From Citrobacter sp. 18056 (lineage in GTDB: Bacteria > Pseudomonadota > Gammaproteobacteria > Enterobacterales > Enterobacteriaceae): a stretch of DNA of 64,000 nucleotides. Under the pieces are notes generated by a model. It had not been told where the DNA came from. It did no database searches and was given only the letters and a program-made list of their open reading frames with translations. Below, piece after piece: positions 29,322 to 48,296 of this stretch; within the stretch, counting starts at the first letter, position 1; every line of letters starts with the position of its first letter. The DNA lies in contig CACSJR010000005.1 in the NCBI GenBank assembly GCA_902706235.1, positions 62,001-126,000 of the forward strand, read 5' to 3'. Made by a program: the position numbers and the translations under genes.

Positions 29322-29369
29322 AAATTTTCTCCGTAAATGATTGATTAACCTGTAATGCCAGGCGAACAA

Positions 29370-29729
29370 TCATTCACGGAAGACGCATAATCGCAGATGC
29401 ACCCGTAGCCGGGGGGGAGAAATGACCCGCGGCGGCCATCGGCGCTCCGGGCGTTGAGGTACGACGGCCAGCACGGCCAACAGCAGTGTGATGGCAAATA
29501 TCGCGCCTTCAAACATCACCGGTGGCGTCGCAAACAGGGATTTCGCGCTCAGCTCGCACGGCGTCACCGGCGCGTCGCTGTCCTGATGTTGTTGAACGGA
29601 TTGTTGAGCAACCGGAGAGGCGTTCATCATCAGCGCGTGCAGCCCCGCCATGCGCTGCGCGGTGCAGATAAGCACCACCAGACATGCCAGAGCGACAAGA
29701 AGCAAAGCTTTACGCTGACGTGGGATCAT
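29370..29729 (-). CDS. scsA: Small membrane protein ScsA
   Basis: This 119-residue protein has an N-terminal helix (about residues 8-27), a periplasmic middle with a single cysteine (VTPCELSAKSLFATPPV), and a second helix (about 73-91). It is the first gene of the scs operon, with scsB beginning 48 bases past its stop. Length, place and the central motif agree with ScsA; its activity is poorly defined. Confidence 0.85.
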   Translation of the reverse strand: MIPRQRKALLLVALACLVVLICTAQRMAGLHALMMNASPVAQQSVQQHQDSDAPVTPCELSAKSLFATPPVMFEGAIFAITLLLAVLAVVPQRPERRWPPRVISPPRLRVHLRLCVFRE

Positions 29730-29936
29730 AAACGCCTCAATGAAATTCGAGGCTTATCTTAACGGCAGAATGCGCGGCATGCTGTAAAGAAGTGTCTTGA
29801 AAGGGGGGTGACGCTGGATGCGTGTCTTATGCGTTCTATGGAACGGTTCCGTTCACCCGATGTTCGGCAGGTTCCGCAACCTGTGCAGAACGCGAACGGA
29901 ACAATTCCACCGTTCCTGGCACGCGCGCGCCTACGA
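29730..29936. other. scsA-metQ intergenic region rich in GGAACGG palindromes
   Basis: This 207-base gap holds a dense set of inverted repeats built from GGAACGG: GAACGGTTCCGTTC at 29841-29854, CAGGTT-N4-AACCTG at about 29869-29884, and GAACGGAAC with ACCGTTCC near 29898-29920. They can fold as tandem hairpins after metQ, or could be regulator sites upstream of scsA. No known copper-regulator box is evident. Confidence 0.45.
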
Positions 29937-30749
29937 TCAATTATTAACCGGAATTACCGCACCTTTATATTTGGTACGGATCCAATCCTGAATCGCTTTG
30001 GAATGCAGCACGTTCACCAGCGCCACGATATCCTTTTTGTTTTCGTCGCCGCGATGGACGGTAATAATGTTGGCGTACGGGTTGTTCTCACCGCTCTCGA
30101 CCGCAATCGGGTCATGCACCGGGTCCAGACCTGCGTCGATGGCGTAGTTAGCGTTAATCACCACCGCTGCGCCTTCGTCGTTGTTGTACATCTGCGGCAG
30201 CAGCGAGGCTTCAACATTCGGCAGGAACTTCAGTTTTTTCGGGTTCTCGACGATATCGCTAATGCGCGCGGTCACTTTATCAATCCCCGGTTTCAGCTTG
30301 ATCACCCCCTCTTTCTCGAAGATTGAGAGAATACGGCCTTCTTCAGACACCGCATCACGCATGATGATTTTGCCGCCTTCCGGCAGGTCTTTCAGCGATT
30401 TGTATTTTTTGGAGTAAATACCAATCGGCTCGATGTGAATCGCGCCCGCACTGACGAAATCATAGTCTTTATCGCCCGCATGGTCTTTCAGCACGCTGTT
30501 CAGATACGGAATGTGCTGGAAGTAGTTAGCGTCGATTTCACGCCCGGCCAGCGCGGTGTTCGGCAGGATATAGTCCTGGAAACGTTTGATTTCCAGATCG
30601 ATGCCTTCTTTCGCCAGAATCGGCTTCGCCTGCTCCAGAATTTCAGCATGTGGCACATTGGATGCCCCCACGATCAGGGTGTCGGCCCAGGAAGCAAAGC
30701 TCAGGGCGCTCAGGGTTGCAGCGGCAATCAGTGTCAGTGTTTTTTTCAT
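29937..30749 (-). CDS. metQ: Methionine-type ABC transporter substrate-binding protein (MetQ/NlpA family), non-lipoprotein
   Basis: This 270-residue periplasmic protein starts at 30749 (MKKTLTLIAAATLSALSFASWADTLIVG). It matches the NlpA family throughout: VGASNVPHAEILEQ, DYILPNTALAGREIDANYFQH, YSKKYKSLKDLPEGG, and the C-terminal KYKGAVIPVNN. The signal peptide has no lipobox cysteine (ASWADT), so it is predicted to be a soluble periplasmic protein unlike E. coli MetQ. It is the last gene of metN-metI-metQ. Confidence 0.88.
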   Translation of the reverse strand: MKKTLTLIAAATLSALSFASWADTLIVGASNVPHAEILEQAKPILAKEGIDLEIKRFQDYILPNTALAGREIDANYFQHIPYLNSVLKDHAGDKDYDFVSAGAIHIEPIGIYSKKYKSLKDLPEGGKIIMRDAVSEEGRILSIFEKEGVIKLKPGIDKVTARISDIVENPKKLKFLPNVEASLLPQMYNNDEGAAVVINANYAIDAGLDPVHDPIAVESGENNPYANIITVHRGDENKKDIVALVNVLHSKAIQDWIRTKYKGAVIPVNN

Positions 30750-30768
30750 GATGTGTGGTCCCAAAGAA

Positions 30769-31452
30769 TTATCGTTTATCTAAAAGTGAAGTCACCACGT
30801 CGCCGCAGAACTGAATGATGAAGACGATGATCAGGATGGTCACCGTCGCCACCAGCGTGACGTCGTTATGGTTACGCTGGAATCCTTCCAGATACGCCAG
30901 ATTGCCTAAGCCACCTGCGCCGATCACGCCAGCCATCGCGCTGTAGCTCACCAGCGCAATCAGGGTGACGGTAATGCCCGAGACCAGCGCCGGAGAAGAC
31001 TCCGGCAGCAGGACGCGAAAAATCAGTGTCGACAGGCGTGCGCCCATTGAACGCGTGGCCTCAATGACCCCTTTGTCCACTTCACGCAGGGCCATCTCCA
31101 CCAGTCGTGCATAAAACGGAGCCGCGCCAACAATCAGGGCGGGCAGTGCCGCATCCGCGCCGAGAATAGTGCCGACAATCGTCTTGGTGAACGGGATCAG
31201 CAGCACAATCAGGATGATGAACGGGATGGAACGAAAGACGTTCACCAGCACTGAAATCACGCTGTACACCGCGCGGTTATGGAACAGGCCACCTTTAGCG
31301 GTCAAAAAAAGCGCCAGCCCGAGCACGATGCCGAGTACAAACGTCGCCACGCCGGACAGCATGGTCATGTACAGCGTTTCCTGCGTCGCCGCCCACAGTG
31401 AATCCAGGTCCAGATGCGGGAACCATTGTGCAGCCAGATTGAGTTCAGCCAT
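30769..31452 (-). CDS. metI: Methionine-type ABC transporter permease
   Basis: This 227-residue permease has five membrane helices and the EAA loop (EATRSMGARLSTLIFRVLLPES, residues about 143-164). Its ETLYMTMLSG and FIILIVLLIPFTK segments follow MetI. It overlaps metN by 8 bases. Confidence 0.92.
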   Translation of the reverse strand: MAELNLAAQWFPHLDLDSLWAATQETLYMTMLSGVATFVLGIVLGLALFLTAKGGLFHNRAVYSVISVLVNVFRSIPFIILIVLLIPFTKTIVGTILGADAALPALIVGAAPFYARLVEMALREVDKGVIEATRSMGARLSTLIFRVLLPESSPALVSGITVTLIALVSYSAMAGVIGAGGLGNLAYLEGFQRNHNDVTLVATVTILIIVFIIQFCGDVVTSLLDKR

Positions 31453-32467
31453 GTTTAATCACCTCGCTGTCGATATCGCTGCGTTGCAAATCCGCGAGGA
31501 TGTTGTTCAGCTGATCTTCTGTGGCCACCACGTGCAGCCAAAGTTGGCCAAACACGCCGTGCGCCGTTTGAGTCATCTTGCCGTGCAAAATGTTGAATGG
31601 CAGGCCGTAGCGCAGCGTTAGTTCGCCGACAATCGGCTGATGGGTGCTGTGCCCGGTAAACGTCAGTTTGATAACGCTGCCCTGTAAATCGTTCGCCAGT
31701 TCCGGGTTGAACGCCTCGTCTTCGGCATACTGGCTGACCTGACGCACAAATTGCTGGGTAATCGGCTTCTGCGGATGGGTGAAGACACGGATCACCTCGC
31801 CTTCTTCCACCACGCGACCGTTTTCCATGACCGCCACCCGGTCGCAAATCTTGCGTACCACGTGCATCTCATGGGTGATAAGCACGATGGTCAGGCCGAA
31901 GCGACGGTTAATGTCGAGCAGCAAATCCAGAATTTGGTCGGTGGTCTGCGGGTCGAGAGCCGAAGTAGCCTCATCGCACAACAGAACGTCCGGACTGTTC
32001 GCCAGCGCACGTGCAATACCGACGCGTTGTTTCTGGCCGCCGGAAAGCTGCGACGGCCAGGCATTTTCGCGACCTTTCAGCCCAACCAGATCGATAAGCT
32101 CCGCCACGCGAGTTTTGATCTGTGCCTTCGGCGCCCCGGCTATTTGCATCGAAAAAGCAATGTTCTCGCTGACGGTACGCGACCACAGCAGATTGAAATG
32201 CTGGAACACCATGCTGATTTTCAGTCGTGCACGACGCAGGGTTTCGCCCGTCGCAGCCGAGATATCCTGACCGTTAATCAGCACATTGCCGGAGGTCGGT
32301 TTTTCGAGCCCGTTCAGCAGGCGAATCAGGGTGCTTTTCCCTGCACCGCTGTAACCGATAATGCCGTAAATCTGCCCCTGCTCGACCGTCAGGCTGACGT
32401 CGTCGACCGCGGCGATGGGCGCTTTACCGTTATCAAAAATTTTTCGGATCTGGTTTAGTACAATCAT
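31445..32467 (-). CDS. metN: Methionine-type ABC transporter ATP-binding protein
   Basis: This 340-residue ATPase shows Walker A GYSGAGKST (38-46), the signature LSGGQKQR (about 140-147), Walker B VLLCDEATSALD and the H-loop LITHEMHV. A C-terminal NIL/ACT-like domain (about 265-340) is the methionine-sensing domain that closes the transporter at high internal methionine. Four tandem Met boxes lie just upstream, which supports a methionine or related sulfur substrate. It is probably a second copy beside the usual metNIQ near rcsF. Confidence 0.92.
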   Translation of the reverse strand: MIVLNQIRKIFDNGKAPIAAVDDVSLTVEQGQIYGIIGYSGAGKSTLIRLLNGLEKPTSGNVLINGQDISAATGETLRRARLKISMVFQHFNLLWSRTVSENIAFSMQIAGAPKAQIKTRVAELIDLVGLKGRENAWPSQLSGGQKQRVGIARALANSPDVLLCDEATSALDPQTTDQILDLLLDINRRFGLTIVLITHEMHVVRKICDRVAVMENGRVVEEGEVIRVFTHPQKPITQQFVRQVSQYAEDEAFNPELANDLQGSVIKLTFTGHSTHQPIVGELTLRYGLPFNILHGKMTQTAHGVFGQLWLHVVATEDQLNNILADLQRSDIDSEVIKHG

Positions 32468-32474
32468 TATTTTT

Positions 32475-32506
32475 AGATGTATAGAGCTATAGACGTCCAG
32501 ACGGTA
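32475..32506. promoter_or_regulatory. Four tandem MetJ boxes upstream of metN
   Basis: Four consecutive 8-mers read AGATGTAT, AGAGCTAT, AGACGTCC and AGACGGTA on the + strand, against the MetJ consensus AGACGTCT; the third matches at 7 of 8. They begin 8 bases before the metN start codon. MetJ-SAM repression is therefore expected. Confidence 0.85.
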
Positions 32507-32629
32507 GCATTACTTTCATGAATAACTCAACAACAAAATTCTCATATGGTTATGCCGCAATGCGATAACGACATCCTTTGCGATTTATCACTGGTAGTTG
32601 CGGTTAAGTTTTTAGATTGCTTTGAATAG

Positions 32630-32659
32630 TTAACACCATGAAATAACGAGACTTATAAT
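32630..32659 (+). promoter_or_regulatory. Sigma-70-type promoter for the J-domain gene
   Basis: TTAACA at 32630-32635 and a perfect TATAAT at 32654-32659 are separated by 18 bases. Transcription would begin about 75 bases before the downstream gene. Confidence 0.55.
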
Positions 32660-32741
32660 CACGCTTAACCGCTGACAGTCGCCAGGTCGCAATGGTACTC
32701 TGCCTGCCACTCCGCAGGCCTGGAAGCTGAGCAAACGCATC

Positions 32742-33722
32742 ATGAACAAACCCATTAAACGGCTGGAAATCATTAAAAATGCGATTGAGCTGGAGGACGA
32801 TGAGATTGTCCACGGCCAGCTTGCGCAGCTAAAAAAAGAGCCGCTGGATGAGGGACTAAAGGCCATCGTGCAGGCACTTGAAGCCCAACGCTATGCGGAT
32901 GCTATCGCCGCCATCACCGTCTGGTTGCAGAATCAGCGAGCGCTGACAACCTGGCAAGACCCGCGCATTGCTGCCAGCAAGCTCGAATTGAAAACGCTGG
33001 AAGCCGAACTGCAGGAATTGCTCGATCGGCGCAGCGCACGCATTCAGCGGCTGGATGAATTCAACGAGTTGTACATGACCCGTCTCGGCCCGCTGATGAC
33101 CGAGATCCTGCGTTTACGTAAAATACTTGCCGAGAAAATGCTGCGCCGGCAGCTGCGTGAGGGCAGCCGCAGCGAACCGGTGGCCGAAGAATCTGCGCGT
33201 CAGGCCGATGCCGCCAGCCAGGATTATGAATCGTACCGCCAGCGCCATCAGGAAGCCCAGCGTCACCAGGCCGCGCAGCAGCGGCTGGCAGAATCGGAGC
33301 GCCATGAGCTGAAACGCCTTTGGCGACAGGCCAGTAAACTGTGCCATCCCGATCTGGTGGATGATTCGCTGAAAACGGAGGCCACCACACTGATGGTACG
33401 GCTCAATCAGGCCCGTCAGCGCGGGGATCTCGCCACGGTGCGCACTATTCTTACCCGCCTGATGCAGGGTCAGCAGCCAATGCTGGCCAGCAATCGTTTG
33501 AACGATCTTGAGCCTTTACGCCAGAAGATAGCCGAGATTCGGCTGCAAATTCGCACGCTAAATCTGGAACTGACAGGGCTGGAGAAAGAGGGCGCATGGC
33601 AACTGGTGACGACGCTTCGCGACCAGGAAGGGTATTTTCAGCAGCAGGAAAAAGCGATGAGCAATACCCTTCGCACGCTGGAAAAACAGATTGTAGATGC
33701 GGGTTTTGATGAGGTGGCGTGA
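32742..33722 (+). CDS. Coiled-coil protein with an internal J domain
   Basis: This 326-residue protein of unknown function has a central J-domain-like helix pair (about 184-240, RHELKRLWRQASKLCHPDLVDD) carrying the HPD tripeptide at 202-204, the signature that stimulates Hsp70 ATPases. It is flanked by long charged coiled coils (about 76-182 and 243-318) and has no signal peptide. J domains usually sit at an end of the protein; here it is buried between coils. It stands alone between metN and yqjH with its own promoter. I infer a DnaK co-chaperone or scaffold role, but the client is not visible. Confidence 0.8.
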   Translation: MNKPIKRLEIIKNAIELEDDEIVHGQLAQLKKEPLDEGLKAIVQALEAQRYADAIAAITVWLQNQRALTTWQDPRIAASKLELKTLEAELQELLDRRSARIQRLDEFNELYMTRLGPLMTEILRLRKILAEKMLRRQLREGSRSEPVAEESARQADAASQDYESYRQRHQEAQRHQAAQQRLAESERHELKRLWRQASKLCHPDLVDDSLKTEATTLMVRLNQARQRGDLATVRTILTRLMQGQQPMLASNRLNDLEPLRQKIAEIRLQIRTLNLELTGLEKEGAWQLVTTLRDQEGYFQQQEKAMSNTLRTLEKQIVDAGFDEVA

Positions 33723-33727
33723 TTGTG

Positions 33728-33782
33728 GCCTCATCAAAACCATGTTGTATGCCCGCGCAAACGCAGTGCCGCCGGGCAATGA
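33728..33782. repeat. Partial REP element between converging genes
   Basis: The convergent gap holds one REP-type arm (GTGCCGCCGGGCAATGA) with GCCCGCGCAAACGC before it. It probably shields the 3' ends of the J-domain gene and yqjH transcripts. Confidence 0.5.
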
Positions 33783-33784
33783 TT

Positions 33785-34570
33785 TTAGCGCGATGCTCTG
33801 ATTGATGACTTCTTATGCCAATACGCCTGCGAACGCAGCAGTTGCGGGTCAATCGCGTCGGTCACAAAACCATCCTGCCATGATTTTACCACCGCGCCTT
33901 CGCCGGTCAGCCAGAGGAAATAATCTTCCTGCGGCACATTCAACGCCGCCAGTTTGTCCGCCACTGCCTGCTCGCTGTGACCGATGACCCAGTCGATTTC
34001 AAACCCGCAATCAGCCAGATAATCCTGATACGCCGCATCGGCGACGGTCACAATGGCTTTCACCTGCGGACGTTCCGGCAGTTCACGCAGCGCGGTTAAA
34101 CGACGCAGCAACGCAGGCATACCCGATTCATCGCACACATACAGCTGCCAGGCGTAATCTTCCGGCACCACCAGCGATCCGCGCGGGCCACCGATAGTCA
34201 GCGTGTCGCCCACCTTCGCTTTCATCGCCCACTGGCTGGCAAGACCGCCGTCGTGAATGAAGAAATCGTACGCCAGCTCATGGCGTTCGGCGTTGTACAG
34301 CGGCGTGTAGTCGCGTGACTGCGGCCGCGCGCCTTCGCCCCAGACAATGCCTTCCTCGGTGATTGTCGGCGGTGAAAAATGGCTGCCCGGCTGCGGGAAA
34401 AACAGCTTGGTGTGGTCGTCAAAACCGGCAGAGGTGAACCCCTCCAGCGACTCGCCGCCCAGCACGATACGCTGGAATGCCTGGCTGATGCGCTCTACGC
34501 GCAGGACGGTCAGCTCGCGGAAACGCAGTTCATTGCGCACGCGCTGCGGATATTTTTTCTGATGGCTCAT
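33785..34570 (-). CDS. yqjH: NADPH-dependent ferric-chelate reductase YqjH
   Basis: This siderophore-interacting protein releases iron from ferric siderophores. It has 261 residues; the N-terminal FAD-binding barrel starts YPQRVRNELRFRELTVLRVERI and carries the flavin motif RDYTPLY (about residues 102-108); the C-terminal NADPH domain has YVCDESGMPALLRRL and WLTGEGAVVKSW. A Fur-box-like palindrome lies upstream. In E. coli the nickel-responsive regulator gene yqjI is divergent from yqjH; here only about 100 bases separate yqjH from aer, so yqjI is absent at this site. Confidence 0.94.
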   Translation of the reverse strand: MSHQKKYPQRVRNELRFRELTVLRVERISQAFQRIVLGGESLEGFTSAGFDDHTKLFFPQPGSHFSPPTITEEGIVWGEGARPQSRDYTPLYNAERHELAYDFFIHDGGLASQWAMKAKVGDTLTIGGPRGSLVVPEDYAWQLYVCDESGMPALLRRLTALRELPERPQVKAIVTVADAAYQDYLADCGFEIDWVIGHSEQAVADKLAALNVPQEDYFLWLTGEGAVVKSWQDGFVTDAIDPQLLRSQAYWHKKSSIRASR

Positions 34571-34607
34571 TGGGGCATCTCATCGTTTATTCGGGTTGTC
34601 ATTAATC

Positions 34608-34626
34608 GTAAATGATAATGATTTAC
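34608..34626. promoter_or_regulatory. Fur-box-like palindrome upstream of yqjH
   Basis: GTAAATGATAATGATTTAC is a 19-base palindrome (GTAAAT ... ATTTAC) containing the GATAAT core of Fur sites, 37 bases before the yqjH start. Iron-dependent repression is expected. Confidence 0.75.
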
Positions 34627-34671
34627 AACAAAACCAACAGTGCATGATGTGCTTTCTGCCCCATAACAGGA

Positions 34672-36192
34672 TTAATGCAGCACCGTGACCGCATCCTGTA
34701 AGCGCCCGGCGCGGTGTTTGACCATTTCCGACACCTGAGCGCTTTCCTCCACCAGCCCGGCGTTTTTCTGGGTGATGGCGTCCAGCTCCGCGACCGCGCG
34801 GGTCAGGTCTGACAGCCCCGCGGCCTGCTCAGACGTCGACAGGCTGATTTGCGCAATCAACCCGGTGACGTTGCGCACCTGGCTGACGATATCGTCCATC
34901 GTTTTTCCCGCCGCATGAACCTGATCGGAACCCGACTGCACCTTACTGGCGCTGGCATCGATCAGCTTGCGGATATCGTTGGCGGCGCTGGCGCTGCGGC
35001 TGGCCAGGTGACGTACTTCTCCGGCGACCACCGCAAAACCTTTGCCCTGCTCGCCCGCGCGAGCCGCTTCGACCGCCGCATTCAGCGCCAGAATGTTGGT
35101 CTGGAACGCAATATCGTTGATAAGTTTGGTGATGGAGCCGATACGCTGCGTGCTGTCGGCAATCTCATCCATAGTTTTGACCACCGCGTGCATCGCTTGA
35201 CCACCATGCGTCGCCGCCGCGCTGGCGGCATTTGACAGTGTGTCAGCCGCCGTCGCCGTTTGTGCATTGTTCTGCACCGAGGCCGCCATCTGGCTCATGG
35301 TCGCCACCGTTTGCTGGACGTTCGCCACCGACTGACGGGTGCGTTCATTCAGGTCCTCATTGCCTTTCGCCAGCGTTTCGCTGCCCTGACGCACGCTCGC
35401 CACCTGGCCGGAAACATCATGAATAAGCCAGCGACACATCAAACCGAGCTGCCCTACCGAGCGCAAAATCAACCCGAGTTCGTCGCTGCGGTTGAGATGA
35501 GTCACGCTGTTGCGCGCGCCGGTCGCCACGTTCAGTGCCTGACGGGCGACATTTTCCACCGGACGCACAATCTGCCATTCGATAAATGCCGCCCCGATAA
35601 GCAACATCAACGTGCTGACGCCAATCGCCAGCCAGTGCGAACCGGTCACCAGCAGGGAAGCGATAAGCAGCAGCCACATCAGCGTCATCAGCGCCCGCAC
35701 TCGCCAGCGCAGCGCCATTGCCGGTAATGTGCCCCACCAGCGCTTGCTCACCACCAGTCCCTTACGCACGCGTTTCGTGCTACGGCCTTCGTTCAGCGCT
35801 TTATAGAGCGGCTCCACCGCCGCAATGTCTTCCGGTTGGGCTTTGGTGCGAATTGACATGTAACCGCTGATTTTGCCGTCGCGTACCATCGGCGCCGCGT
35901 TGGCCCGCACCCAATAATGGTCTCCGTTCTTGCGGCGATTTTTGACAATCCCGCTCCACGGCTCGCCCTGCTGAAGTGTGGCCCACATATCGGCAAACGC
36001 CGCCTTCGGCATATCCGGGTGACGCACCAGGTTGTGCGGCTGCCCGGTCAGTTCATCCAGGCGATACCCACTGACCGTCACAAACGTGTCGTTGGCGTGG
36101 GTGATGTGGCTTTGCAAGTCGGTGGTAGACATCAAAGTGGTGTCATCATCAAGCGCATAATCACGCTGCGTGACGGTAAAGTTGAATGACAT
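34672..36192 (-). CDS. aer: Aerotaxis/redox sensor Aer
   Basis: Aer senses cellular redox through FAD and steers flagellar movement. It has 506 residues, the same as E. coli. The PAS domain (about residues 10-120) includes NDTFVTVSGY and NRRKNGDHYWVRANAAP; a membrane anchor (about 165-205) and HAMP follow; the signalling hairpin is strictly conserved (ALNAAVEAARAGEQGKGFAV). As in E. coli it lacks the C-terminal NWETF tail of the main chemoreceptors. A flagellar promoter lies upstream. Confidence 0.96.
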   Translation of the reverse strand: MSFNFTVTQRDYALDDDTTLMSTTDLQSHITHANDTFVTVSGYRLDELTGQPHNLVRHPDMPKAAFADMWATLQQGEPWSGIVKNRRKNGDHYWVRANAAPMVRDGKISGYMSIRTKAQPEDIAAVEPLYKALNEGRSTKRVRKGLVVSKRWWGTLPAMALRWRVRALMTLMWLLLIASLLVTGSHWLAIGVSTLMLLIGAAFIEWQIVRPVENVARQALNVATGARNSVTHLNRSDELGLILRSVGQLGLMCRWLIHDVSGQVASVRQGSETLAKGNEDLNERTRQSVANVQQTVATMSQMAASVQNNAQTATAADTLSNAASAAATHGGQAMHAVVKTMDEIADSTQRIGSITKLINDIAFQTNILALNAAVEAARAGEQGKGFAVVAGEVRHLASRSASAANDIRKLIDASASKVQSGSDQVHAAGKTMDDIVSQVRNVTGLIAQISLSTSEQAAGLSDLTRAVAELDAITQKNAGLVEESAQVSEMVKHRAGRLQDAVTVLH

Positions 36193-36242
36193 TTGCGCGT
36201 CCTTTGCAGGTTTAATGGTTATTACTTTTTCTCTTAATTGTT

Positions 36243-36269
36243 ATTTCGGCGATAACCACTTTATCTTTA
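36243..36269 (-). promoter_or_regulatory. FliA (sigma-28) promoter of aer
   Basis: On the - strand, TAAA and GCCGAAAT are separated by exactly 15 bases, matching the sigma-28 consensus TAAA-N15-GCCGATAA except for two positions. It lies about 50 bases before aer, which is a known flagellar-regulon gene. Confidence 0.7.
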
Positions 36270-36500
36270 ATTGTTAAAGTTGATACAGATCGCAATTTGG
36301 GTTTAATCCCTAATATTGGTAGGCCTTCACCCGAACGGTGCAATGGCTGCACCAGCATGATCCACCCGTTCAATAAAATGAACGTTCTGGCCCTGAAGTC
36401 TCAGGAGTAAAAACCGCCGAAATGTTATGGGAATGATTAAATTTTGTAACCAGAGGCTCCGCACAGGCATTTATCCCGATTTTTACGTTCCGCTCCTGGC
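36270..36500. other. aer-patA intergenic leader region
   Basis: This stretch holds no convincing gene. Visible structure includes the dyad GGTGCAATGGCTGCACC at about 36339-36355, which is inside-out relative to the NtrC consensus, and an open run from 36427 that looks like a chance frame. It probably carries enhancer sites for the sigma-54-type promoter that follows. Confidence 0.4.
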
Positions 36501-37942
<1,442 letters not shown>

Positions 37943-37959
37943 AGATAGTTGCGTAAATC

Positions 37960-38038
37960 ATTGCCCGGCGGTACTACGTTTGCACGGGCCTACAACTCAG
38001 TGTCCTGTAGGCCAGGTCAGCGCAGCGCCACCGGGCAT
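37960..38038. repeat. REP/BIME element between patA and ygjH
   Basis: Two opposed REP arms, ATTGCCCGGCGGTACTACG and CGCAGCGCCACCGGGCATG, surround CGGGCCTACAACTC and CCTGTAGGCCAGG. It fills the convergent gap and probably stabilises both mRNAs. Confidence 0.75.
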
Positions 38039-38040
38039 GT

Positions 38041-38376
<336 letters not shown>

Positions 38377-38383
38377 TTACCCC

Positions 38384-39492
<1,109 letters not shown>

Positions 39493-39504
39493 CCCTGTTA
39501 CCTT

Positions 39505-39534
39505 GCCCGGTGGTGCTGCGCCACCGGGCGTTTT
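39505..39534 (+). terminator. Terminator/REP hairpin of ebgR
   Basis: GCCCGGTGG and CCACCGGGC form a perfect 9-bp stem with a TGCTGCG loop, followed by GTTTTCC. It is REP-derived sequence placed as a terminator. Confidence 0.65.
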
Positions 39535-39600
39535 CCCCCACCGTTGAACCCGCTTATTTTCGTGATCCACTTAACCCATTTCGGTTTTACTGATTTTATC

Positions 39601-39617
39601 TAGTAAAATATTTACTA
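39601..39617. promoter_or_regulatory. EbgR operator upstream of ebgA
   Basis: TAGTAAAATATTTACTA is a perfect palindrome (7 + 3 + 7) 41 bases before the ebgA start. It shares half-sites with the ygjH-ebgR gap. Confidence 0.7.
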
Positions 39618-39633
39618 AACTCCCCGGCAATGA

Positions 39634-43169
<3,536 letters not shown>

Positions 43170-43194
43170 AAAATATCCAGCGGCGCCAATGTAG

Positions 43195-44664
<1,470 letters not shown>

Positions 44665-44667
44665 TAA

Positions 44668-48110
<3,443 letters not shown>

Positions 48111-48116
48111 TCTTTA

Positions 48117-48195
48117 TCGCCCGGTGGCGCTGCGCTTACCGGGCCTACGACGCACTCTATTGTAGGCCGGTAAGCAACGCGCCGCCGGGCGTCTC
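48117..48195. repeat. REP/BIME element after ygjK (copy 1)
   Basis: Opposed arms ATCGCCCGGTGGCGCTGCGC and GCAACGCGCCGCCGGGCG surround GGGCCTACGACGCAC and TTGTAGGCC. Closely related blocks recur at about 49580 and 54190, each preceded by a ygjK-tail-like sequence. Confidence 0.8.
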
Positions 48196-48258
48196 GTTTT
48201 TAGCGCACGACCTTTTCGGCTTCCCAACGTGGCGCTTTCATATCTGCCGCGAACATCC
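48167..48258. repeat. Perfect 92-bp direct repeat, copy 1
   Basis: The sequence from CCGGTAAGCAACGCG to GCGAACATCC is identical base for base to 49636-49727. It contains the right half of the REP element and the last 18 codons plus stop of the 49669-50109 gene (FAADMKAPRWEAEKVVR, - strand). It is thus an orphan 3' end of that gene. Confidence 0.92.
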
Positions 48259-48296
48259 TCTGCTTTGCGAAAAGAGCAGACATTTCATGATTAATA

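Noticed and set aside
36339-36355. NtrC enhancer site at GGTGCAATGGCTGCACC
   Set aside because: The half-sites are in the reverse order compared with the TGCAC...GTGCA consensus, so I list it only as a dyad.
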